From Methanobrevibacter sp. (GTDB taxonomy: Archaea; Methanobacteriota; Methanobacteria; Methanobacteriales; Methanobacteriaceae): 15,299 nt of DNA. The position numbers and the translations under genes were made by a program. Positions within the stretch are counted from its first letter, which is position 1. Each line of letters begins with the position of its first letter. Shown here one piece after another: positions 1 through 7,701 of this stretch. The notes under the pieces are model-generated. The model did no database searches, was not told where the DNA came from, and was given only the letters and a program-made list of their open reading frames with translations. The stretch is taken from assembly GCA_009777005.1 (NCBI GenBank), contig WRMT01000035.1, forward strand, positions 1 to 15,299, written 5' to 3'.

Positions 1-314
1 ATTTATTTAATTTTAATATTTATATTTTTAATAATATTTTTTATAAAAATAAATTATCTTAATCATTGTTTTACTAAATAAATTATTTTAAATAAAATTA
101 TAAATTTCAAAGGTTCCAATAATTTATTAAATAAAATTAAATTAATTGCAAACCAATATATGTAAAGCAGGAAAAATCATTTTGATGCATTAAAATATAA
201 AAAAAGTTTTAATTATAGTTTAGTACCTAATGTTTTGTATTAAATCATAGTTTTATAGATAAATAAGTAGAAAATTCATTCTTAAACAATAGGTTTTAAA
301 CTATAATAGTTTTA
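1..314. other. Intergenic region downstream of dptH
   Basis: No open frame of useful length or recognisable RNA gene was seen. A run of seven A at 199-205 reads as T7 on the minus strand and could be a U-rich archaeal terminator for the operon. A short palindrome (7-bp arms AAACTAT/ATAGTTT, one base between) lies at 298-312, immediately after the dptH stop. The heptamer ATAGTTT occurs at 216, 247 and 306, which is weak in DNA this A+T-rich. Confidence 0.5.
298..312 (-). terminator. Possible operon-end hairpin
   Basis: A palindrome with 7-bp arms and a single central base begins three bases past the dptH stop codon. It is not followed at once by a T-run on the minus strand; the nearest is T7 at 205-199. 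Position supports a transcript-end element, but sequence support is thin because short A/T palindromes are common here. Confidence 0.2.
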
Positions 315-3300
315 TCATTCTCTTTCATTTAAAGGTGTTACTTTCACGACGTATGATTTGTTAGAAACCCATTTATCTCCCTTTTTAACTGGACCATAAA
401 CAATACATTCTCCTTTTACTAAACTGGAAATTTTGTTCCCCCATATTTTCCTTTCAGAAAGATCATTAAATAATAGTTTAGATACTCTATCAGATTCATT
501 CCCTTCTAGATTGAAAAATATCTTCTCACTGGGAATATTTAAAAGATTGATTACATCATTATTTAACCCACTGACATTTTGTGTTGCAAAACAGCCAGAA
601 TATCCAAATTTTCTCCCTTCTCTAATAATTTTAGTGGCTGGAGAGCTAGAACTAAAATTTAAATTTTGGCATTCATCTAAAACTAATAAAAATGGCTTAT
701 TTTCACTGCCATTTTGTTTTTTATAATTCCATAAATCCCACAATATTGCCTCTGCTACTATTTTTTGAATAATATCATGGTAATTTGATATTTGGATAAT
801 GCTTATTTGTCCTGAAAGTTCCAAATTTGCCCAATCAAAACCTTGTTGGACACCAAATGGATTTTTATTAATGAATAATCTTAGTTGAGACAATGCAGAT
901 AAAGAATGAGAATCGTTTGCCAAAGCTAATTCTTCTCCAAGGACTTTCAAGTCCATATTATCTTTTTTCTTTTCTAATCCTTTTGAAATTGCTAAATATA
1001 TTGCATCTTTTTGTCGAGCTCCTAAATTATAAGTATTGCTTAGCATAGAGCTAAATCTTTCAGCAACATCATCATTATCTTCACAACGTCCATCTTCAAA
1101 AGAATAGGTTCTAAACGGGTTAATTGGAAACTTATTTTTAACTACATCATATTCAACAATTTTATCTTTTAATTCATCAACAAAATCAGATTCTAAATGT
1201 TTTTTATCAAATGCATGATTATAATCAAGAACTATAGATGGAATACCATGTTTTGATAATTCTCTAATTAAAGCTTGTATAAGATAAGTTTTTCCTTGAC
1301 CAGATCCTCCTTGAATGAATAAATGTCTATTTCCCAAATTTGAATTTCCAAATTCCCAATGAATTTTTCTCAAAAATCTTTTTTCATTACCTATAAAACA
1401 TCTTAAAGAATCTAAATCTTTGTTTAAATTAAATTCAATTCCATTATCTTTTAAAATTCTTTCATCTGGCATTAAATTATTGTTTTTAAACATATCATCA
1501 TTTGAATGATCTGATTTAGAACTAATATATCTTTCATCCTCAGTATTACTAATAATATCGTTATTTTGTTGGATAGTAGACTTTTCATCCATAGCTATAT
1601 CTTTGACAATTTCTATTAGTTCTTTATATTTTTCTTTATTAGTTATATTTACTAAAGTATTCACTGGCAAATATCTAACATATCTGGGCAAAAATTTTTC
1701 ATTTTCATCCCAGAATTTTATCCATTTAATTTTTCTCCTATTATAGTAATTAACACTATCTGAAATATCTTTTGCATAATAATAATCTGAAATAACTTCA
1801 CCATAACCTAAAATAGATGTAGTGCCTTTTCTAGTAAAAACTATGTCTCCAATATTCATTTCATTGGCAAAATTATTTAACATATTACCTACAATATTTG
1901 AATCATAATCAGGATATTTTTTTGAAACCATTTTTGAAATTTCAGTTTTATTATTAAAATTAGATAAATCTCCCAAATCCCATCCAATAGGAATCATATT
2001 ATTATTTTTAGATTCTTTCCAAAATTTAGCTTCTCCTCCAGGAGCTAAAAGCCAAAATTCTCGTTTTACTGAATTTAAACCTATATCATTAGATTCATAG
2101 CTAATTTTTCCTTCATCGGTACTGTTATAGATAGTATTATCCTTACCACTACTACTACTCCTATTATTATTATTATTATTATTACTATTGCTATTACTAT
2201 TTTGGCGAATGCCAACAAATGAACCGTTTTTAAATAGTAAAGATTCGTCATTTTCAAATTTAGACAATTCATCATTATCAATTATATTCTGCGAATCTAA
2301 TGTTTCTGAATCTCGGATATTTTCTTCAATTTCCAAAGTTGGGGCAATATACTCATCGTCTGAAGTTTTAAGGATTATTTCATCTTGTCCATTATCTAAA
2401 TCATTACTATAGATCTTATTATCAGTACTAATAACTTCCTCATCTATTTCCCAGTCATCAGCACCATCAACCATTTTATCATCAGAGAGGATATTTTCTT
2501 GAATTGGGATTTCATGATTAGATAATAAAAATTCATTAGAAATATCTATTTCTCCATTAGCTATTTCATCACATATCTCAGAAATAGATTTTCCAATTCC
2601 TTCATATGCATCATTTTCAGTTAATTTAATAAACAATGCTTCGTTATCTAAGTAAATGTTTCTGTCATTTGTATCTTTCTCAAATGAAATTAGTGCACAT
2701 TTTCCAATGAATTCATTTAATTTATTGCTAATAATATAATTATCATTTAAAAGCTTAGATTTACAACTATTTATTTTTTCAATATTCTTTTCATCCCAAA
2801 TATTATTAATAGCGAATTTTTGTTTACTTGTCAAGAAAAGATGCATTAAAAAATTCCGGTAAAACTTTTTCTTAAAACTATTTCCAGATTGATTTAAAAT
2901 TTCATTTAAAACATCAGAAGTAGTATTTAATTTGTCATGCTGCTGATTTTTTTTGATAGTATATTCATTTATAATCTCAATAGGATAATAATAAATATTT
3001 AAAGGTTCAGATAAGTTAATTCCAATGAATAATAAGCTATCAGAAATATTATTCATTAAAGATTCTTTCAATGGATAATAAAATGAGTTTTTAGGAAGAT
3101 TAACAGTATTTGCAATCCTAACAATCTCTTGTAAGGAAATAGGTATCCATACAATATCTTCATGATCCAAAATTGAAATTCCATATTTAATTGCAGAAAT
3201 AATAGATAATTGTTCATGATTATCACTGTTTAACAATTTTAATAACCATTCTCCATTTATACTATTAGACATTTCTATTGCAGATTCTAGTTTATAGGTA

Positions 3301-6300
3301 TCAATGACAATATCTTTTGAACTTAAAAAATCATCTATCAGTTTAATATATTGTTGTGACTTTTTTGTCACAGTTATTGAATCATAGTTATTTGATGAGG
3401 AGTATTGATCACTATAATGAATAACAATTAATTCAGAGGCGTTGTTTTGGAAATAATCTAATCCAAAATTTGGATTAATAAATGTAATCCATTGAGAATT
3501 TTCATATAATCTATTAATAATGTTTTCATCTAAATCTGCACATTCTTTTGCAATGGAATTCTTTTTTTGATAAGAATCTCTACCCTCATTTTTATTGTTA
3601 GATGCTAATTCATTTAAATTTACTACAGTTTTGATTAAAATATTATCATAATTTTCAATATTTCTTACTCCAAAACCTTCAATAATTCCTGAAGAAGTTT
3701 TTGTAAATGCGGTTGAAGACAAGATACCATTTAATGATAATCCTGATTCTAAATTATCCATACTAACTATAGATGGAGGAAATTCACTATTATAATTATA
3801 AAACGAAATATGAGCATATTCAAAATTTAATTCAGAAGATAATTTATTTTTATAAAAAATAATTTTGTCTTGAATTTCATTTAAAATATCATTAGCATCA
3901 AAATTTGTACTATTTTTAATGTCTAAATTGAATTTTTCTTTTACTTGTTTAACATTTTCACAAGAAAAAAATTCATCAAAGCTACTTTTGTAGTTTTTAT
4001 TATAAATGCTTATTTGAATTTTAATGGGTTTTTCATTTATTATTTCTTTTTTTAAAAAGTTAACAATTCCTTTAACTAATTCAACATCATTATCTAAATT
4101 TACAAAATTTAAAAGTAATGGAGACTCTTCATTTGTTCTAAAAAGGAATTTAAAGTGAGAAATAAAATGTCTAATTTTTTCATTAATAACATTAGCCAAA
4201 AAAGTATTAGTAGAACCAATAGCAATTTCCTTGTTTTTTTCATAGATTAACCATTCATGAGCATCATTTTGAAAATTAGAGGAATATAATTCATTATCAA
4301 AACCATAAATGAAAGGAATTAAATTGCTTGATTTTAATCGTTTGATAATGTTAGGTTCAATGTCTTCAGTTTCACATTGGTTATTTGCTTCTAGCTGAAA
4401 AGCTATATTAATTGGGGATAAACTTGAGAGTAAAATTTTATCTCCGTCAAAAAAAGACCCTATTTTGAGTAAATTTAATTTTTCTGGGTCATTGTATAGA
4501 ATGCTCTTTTCCTCAATATCCTCAATCTCTTTATTAAAAATTGTTAAAAATTTTTCATAAAGATACTTTAAATGTTTATCTAAAAATGTTAAGCTAGGAA
4601 TATTATCAATACTACTGTAATAGTTAAAAATTTCTTCATATGCTTTAGTCAATTCTTCACTTAAAGATATATCAGTTTTTTGAATTTCATCATCTGTAAT
4701 TTTCCCATGGAAAGCTTTTTTACTTATTATTTCTTTCTCGAGATACAGGTATTTTTTAAAATCCTTTTTTAAAATGAAAAAATCAGTACCAAGTGAAGCA
4801 GTTGTATCTCCTAAAATTATATTTTCTTGCTTTTCTCTTTTTAACTTCCATAAAAAGTACGAATCAGTGGGTTGCTGGGATTTTTTCTCTTCAATAATTT
4901 CAAAATTAATTTCATTTTCAAAATAAACCAATGTAAATAATAATTTACCCTTTTCATCCCAATTAGATTTTTCTGAAATAATAATTTTCTGATTATCCTT
5001 TAAAAAAACAATCTCGTTTTTATTTTCAATAGGAATCTCTTCTTCATTTAAACCTACACCAAATTCAATGACATCATCATATTCATCATTAGTTATTTTT
5101 ACATATTTTTTATAAGCATTAATTTCATATTTTGTTTTAATAGATTTGAACACATCTTCATTAGAGTTTAGCACTAGAATATTGAATAGGTATGTATTTT
5201 TAGTTTCTTCATTGTGAGCATATTTAATTCTGTGAAATGAAATTCCATCATCGATTATATCTAATGATGCTAAGATTTTATTTTTAGATATATTGCAGAA
5301 CTTTTTAGAATTTTTATCTAAAAAACCTCGGTTTAAATCACTATCAAATTCAAATTTCAAAGTAATATTCTCTAAACCATCATCATTGAAAACAATTATA
5401 TTTCTTTTCCTTTTACCTGCTACAGTATGTGCAGAAGGTCTTTCCCAGTAAATTAATCCTTCTTTACTTGTTTTTTTACTATTTTCACAGTAGTTTATTT
5501 TTTTAGATGATCTATCTAAAGATTCTTTAGATTTTTTGATAATACTCAAGTTTGTTTCACACCATTTTTCATCCATAAGGTATTTAACTCCTTTGCTGTC
5601 AAATTTATTCTCTAATTTGGTTTTTTTATCTACATCCTCCCTAATCCTTTTAATTTCATCAAAAAATTTATGATTTTCTTCCAACCGTTTTTTCATTTTA
5701 TTAGTAGTATATTTATCTAAATCTTTATCTGGAAACAGTCTTAATCCATAATAATCTTCAATATCAATCGATTCTTTATTAAGAATAGACAAAATTTCTT
5801 CATATTCCCATAATGTTGTATTAAACTGTTCATCTATTGTTTTATCAATGAAAAATTTTGTTATTTCTTTTTCTTCTTTTTTCAAATTGGATTCATCGAT
5901 TTCATCTTCTAAATTGTTTGCAATAGTGTTGCTATTAAGAGGCATATCTCCTTTTTGTAAATCATCCATACCATTATATATACTATCAATTGTACTATCA
6001 CAAATTACAAGTAATGCAGTATTTTCCCACTCTTTATTTTGATCTATTACTCTATTTCGAAGAGTGACAATGTAATCATTATTAACATTAGTGTTTTTCA
6101 CTACAACTACTCGTATATCCTTTAAAATAATTGCATATGATTCGAATGCTTCTCCACCACGATGTTGATATGTAAAATTTTCAGTTTTAGTTTTAGAACT
6201 TTCTTTCAAAACACTATAAAAATTTTCAACCTGTTCTGTTTCGTCAAATTCAATGTAAAACTTGTCTCCTTTATTAATTGTATTTTCATTTAAAAAAACA

Positions 6301-6341
6301 ATCAATCTTTTAGACAAATACTCATAAAACTGGTTTGACAT
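315..6341 (-). CDS. dptH: DptH, HerA-type ATPase of the Dnd restriction complex, with an EVE-like domain
   Basis: About 2008 aa, the motor subunit of phosphorothioation-dependent restriction. The C-terminal part is a HerA/FtsK-like P-loop ATPase: Walker A GGSGQGKT at 1678-1685, Walker B FLLVLDE at 1884-1890, then an ATQN segment near 1920. The first ~1290 residues form the large DptH-specific region, which I match by overall character, order and context rather than by a catalytic motif. An acidic, Asn/Ser-rich linker (~1290-1420) follows. Residues 1427-~1590 then resemble the EVE/PUA-like domain of McrB-type proteins: WLLAPGG, IGWD-LGDL, a GDIVFTRKG strand, GYGEV and a closing RRKIKW strand. 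That domain is not one I know from DptH. The open frame extends upstream to a TTG at 6374, but I chose ATG 6341 because GGAG sits 9 bases before it; ATG 6350 abuts the GGAG. It overlaps the end of dptG by 20 bases, suggesting coupled translation. No membrane segment was seen. The ATPase call is firm; the EVE call is good but inferred. Confidence 0.9.
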   Translation of the reverse strand: MSNQFYEYLSKRLIVFLNENTINKGDKFYIEFDETEQVENFYSVLKESSKTKTENFTYQHRGGEAFESYAIILKDIRVVVVKNTNVNNDYIVTLRNRVIDQNKEWENTALLVICDSTIDSIYNGMDDLQKGDMPLNSNTIANNLEDEIDESNLKKEEKEITKFFIDKTIDEQFNTTLWEYEEILSILNKESIDIEDYYGLRLFPDKDLDKYTTNKMKKRLEENHKFFDEIKRIREDVDKKTKLENKFDSKGVKYLMDEKWCETNLSIIKKSKESLDRSSKKINYCENSKKTSKEGLIYWERPSAHTVAGKRKRNIIVFNDDGLENITLKFEFDSDLNRGFLDKNSKKFCNISKNKILASLDIIDDGISFHRIKYAHNEETKNTYLFNILVLNSNEDVFKSIKTKYEINAYKKYVKITNDEYDDVIEFGVGLNEEEIPIENKNEIVFLKDNQKIIISEKSNWDEKGKLLFTLVYFENEINFEIIEEKKSQQPTDSYFLWKLKREKQENIILGDTTASLGTDFFILKKDFKKYLYLEKEIISKKAFHGKITDDEIQKTDISLSEELTKAYEEIFNYYSSIDNIPSLTFLDKHLKYLYEKFLTIFNKEIEDIEEKSILYNDPEKLNLLKIGSFFDGDKILLSSLSPINIAFQLEANNQCETEDIEPNIIKRLKSSNLIPFIYGFDNELYSSNFQNDAHEWLIYEKNKEIAIGSTNTFLANVINEKIRHFISHFKFLFRTNEESPLLLNFVNLDNDVELVKGIVNFLKKEIINEKPIKIQISIYNKNYKSSFDEFFSCENVKQVKEKFNLDIKNSTNFDANDILNEIQDKIIFYKNKLSSELNFEYAHISFYNYNSEFPPSIVSMDNLESGLSLNGILSSTAFTKTSSGIIEGFGVRNIENYDNILIKTVVNLNELASNNKNEGRDSYQKKNSIAKECADLDENIINRLYENSQWITFINPNFGLDYFQNNASELIVIHYSDQYSSSNNYDSITVTKKSQQYIKLIDDFLSSKDIVIDTYKLESAIEMSNSINGEWLLKLLNSDNHEQLSIISAIKYGISILDHEDIVWIPISLQEIVRIANTVNLPKNSFYYPLKESLMNNISDSLLFIGINLSEPLNIYYYPIEIINEYTIKKNQQHDKLNTTSDVLNEILNQSGNSFKKKFYRNFLMHLFLTSKQKFAINNIWDEKNIEKINSCKSKLLNDNYIISNKLNEFIGKCALISFEKDTNDRNIYLDNEALFIKLTENDAYEGIGKSISEICDEIANGEIDISNEFLLSNHEIPIQENILSDDKMVDGADDWEIDEEVISTDNKIYSNDLDNGQDEIILKTSDDEYIAPTLEIEENIRDSETLDSQNIIDNDELSKFENDESLLFKNGSFVGIRQNSNSNSNNNNNNNRSSSSGKDNTIYNSTDEGKISYESNDIGLNSVKREFWLLAPGGEAKFWKESKNNNMIPIGWDLGDLSNFNNKTEISKMVSKKYPDYDSNIVGNMLNNFANEMNIGDIVFTRKGTTSILGYGEVISDYYYAKDISDSVNYYNRRKIKWIKFWDENEKFLPRYVRYLPVNTLVNITNKEKYKELIEIVKDIAMDEKSTIQQNNDIISNTEDERYISSKSDHSNDDMFKNNNLMPDERILKDNGIEFNLNKDLDSLRCFIGNEKRFLRKIHWEFGNSNLGNRHLFIQGGSGQGKTYLIQALIRELSKHGIPSIVLDYNHAFDKKHLESDFVDELKDKIVEYDVVKNKFPINPFRTYSFEDGRCEDNDDVAERFSSMLSNTYNLGARQKDAIYLAISKGLEKKKDNMDLKVLGEELALANDSHSLSALSQLRLFINKNPFGVQQGFDWANLELSGQISIIQISNYHDIIQKIVAEAILWDLWNYKKQNGSENKPFLLVLDECQNLNFSSSSPATKIIREGRKFGYSGCFATQNVSGLNNDVINLLNIPSEKIFFNLEGNESDRVSKLLFNDLSERKIWGNKISSLVKGECIVYGPVKKGDKWVSNKSYVVKVTPLNERE
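1580..2063 (-). other. EVE/PUA-like modified-base reader domain inside DptH
   Basis: Covers DptH residues 1427 to about 1590. The order of landmarks follows EVE-like domains at the N-termini of McrB-type restriction proteins: an opening WLLAPGG strand, a conserved FW, IGWD followed by LGDL, a helical stretch ending NFANEMNIGDIV, a small-residue GYGEV turn, then tyrosines and RRKIKW. Characterised family members bind flipped modified bases such as 5-methylcytosine or its derivatives. It sits between the acidic linker and the ATPase, a logical place for a substrate-sensing domain to gate the motor. Recognition is by eye; no profile search was possible. Confidence 0.7.
2145..2203 (-). repeat. 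Trinucleotide repeat coding an Asn/Ser linker in DptH
   Basis: The plus strand shows (ATT)7 at 2163-2183, flanked by interrupted ACT/GCT/ATT units and an (ACT)n stretch. On the coding strand this gives seven consecutive Asn, alternating Asn-Ser on one side and four Ser on the other. It lies between the acidic linker and the EVE-like domain. Slippage would change linker length without shifting frame. Confidence 0.85.
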
Positions 6342-7701
6342 ATTGTGCATCTCCACTGTCGCTTTTTTTATCAATAATATTTAGTTTATTAAAAAGAGAA
6401 ATTATCTCCTCTTTAGAATATTTATCAAAATAAAGTCCTCTTTTTTCAAATTCATCAAATAAATGAGTGACTTTCATCTTTTTTCCTTTGATACTTATCT
6501 TTGTAATTAAAAGCAATGTTTTTTGATTAATATTTAACATATTTCCATATCTTCCCCGTCTCTTGAGAAAATACTTCTTAGCAATATTTTCCATATTCAA
6601 AGCATACCTATATTTAGGTGCTGAATTAATTCCATTTTTTAGATTTTCAAGCAAATTGGTTAATACATCTTCAATATTATTATATTCTATTTCATTATTA
6701 AAGTCCTGATATTCATTAAAACCTTGAATGGTTTTATAATAGGATATCCATTTTTTCAAATAAGATAAAAGTTGATTTTTATCTTCAGAAGAAAAATCTT
6801 CATACTTATCCATTAATTCTGGTATTAAAAGTCCTTTAGAACCAAATAATAAATTTAATTGTTCAATTTGATTGGCATAAGTTAATATTTCTGAATTTTT
6901 ATCTTTAAGAAACTTATAACCAATTTCAACAGACTTCCTATTTTTAGTAGCATTTTCCCAATCTAATAAATAATAAATTTCATCAGGTTTATCCATTACT
7001 CCAGAAGATCCTTTACTCATTTTTAATAAAAGTTGGCTTACATAAAAAAAATAGTAGTATGTAAAAAAAGTATCAAGATTTCTTTTTAAATAATCAATAT
7101 CCTCCATTAAGTAGTTTAAATCATGATTAAAAAGATCCAGAATAAAATTTAATGAACTAGAATATTCTGATTTTATATCTTCATCATCTAATTCTTCAAT
7201 ATTATCTAAAATAAATTTTATTAAAATATTATCCACTTGATTCTTATTAAAAAAATCTTTAAATGAATCATTGTTTATTAAAAAAACATCTAGTAAAAAT
7301 TTGGCAATTTTCTTTTCTCCAGTTTGTTGATGTTTGTTTTCATTTAATGGAATATATTGAAATAAAAATGGGTGGATAACATTAATACCAGAATCTTTAA
7401 TTAAATATTCTTTAATAACATATTTTAACACTTTTTTTTCATTATCGGGTGAATCAATATTGCTCTTTGAAATAATATTATTAATTAATTTATCTAAATC
7501 ATAATCATGACTAAAATGTTTACTATTATAAATACGAGATAATTCACCAATAACTCCGTTAAATCCATTGTCAAATTCAACACGTTGTGAAGAATCTGTT
7601 GTAAATGGAAACATTAATGATTTTTTGAGACGATGATTGATTTGATTAGTTGCTGCATTGGTCATCTGTTCAACTAGTTCATTATAATTTTCTTCAAACA
7701 T
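6322..7701 (-). CDS. dptG: DptG, Dnd restriction complex subunit
   Basis: 459 aa, close to the size I expect for DptG (roughly 440-460 aa), and it sits between dptF and dptH as in Dnd restriction modules. It has no visible P-loop or nuclease motif; it is mostly alpha-helical, charged and soluble. The last ~65 residues look like a winged-helix-type module (KVTHLFDEFEKRG, then KEEIISLFNKLNIIDKKSDSGDAQYV), and the ending DSGDAQYV resembles other DptG proteins. DptG is thought to act as a structural partner of the two ATPases; its exact chemistry is not established. ATG 7701 shares its A with the dptF stop codon (TAATG), and GGTGG just upstream serves as its ribosome binding site, so translation is probably coupled. 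The C-terminus overlaps the dptH start. Identification rests on context, size and the C-terminal motif. Confidence 0.85.
   Translation of the reverse strand: MFEENYNELVEQMTNAATNQINHRLKKSLMFPFTTDSSQRVEFDNGFNGVIGELSRIYNSKHFSHDYDLDKLINNIISKSNIDSPDNEKKVLKYVIKEYLIKDSGINVIHPFLFQYIPLNENKHQQTGEKKIAKFLLDVFLINNDSFKDFFNKNQVDNILIKFILDNIEELDDEDIKSEYSSSLNFILDLFNHDLNYLMEDIDYLKRNLDTFFTYYYFFYVSQLLLKMSKGSSGVMDKPDEIYYLLDWENATKNRKSVEIGYKFLKDKNSEILTYANQIEQLNLLFGSKGLLIPELMDKYEDFSSEDKNQLLSYLKKWISYYKTIQGFNEYQDFNNEIEYNNIEDVLTNLLENLKNGINSAPKYRYALNMENIAKKYFLKRRGRYGNMLNINQKTLLLITKISIKGKKMKVTHLFDEFEKRGLYFDKYSKEEIISLFNKLNIIDKKSDSGDAQYVKPVL
6351..6354 (-). promoter_or_regulatory. Ribosome binding site that decides the dptH start
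   Basis: GGAG lies inside the end of dptG, 9 bases before ATG 6341. It favours that ATG over the TTG at 6374 and the ATG at 6350, which leaves no spacing. Confidence 0.6.

Noticed and set aside
216..312. Recurrent ATAGTTT motif left of the operon, also present at 14970
   Set aside because: Short and A+T-rich; several copies are expected by chance in this sequence.
433..726. 97-codon plus-strand frame
   Set aside because: It lies wholly antisense to the DptH ATPase region, including the Walker B, and has no ribosome binding site; it is a shadow.
2081..2412. Short frames opposite or beside the DptH linker (2081-2281 minus, 2188-2412 plus)
   Set aside because: They are alternative readings of the ATT/ACT repeat and acidic linker, giving Ile/Val or Ser strings rather than protein-like sequence.
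5848..6042. 64-codon plus-strand frame
   Set aside because: Antisense to the DptH N-terminal region, with no start signal.
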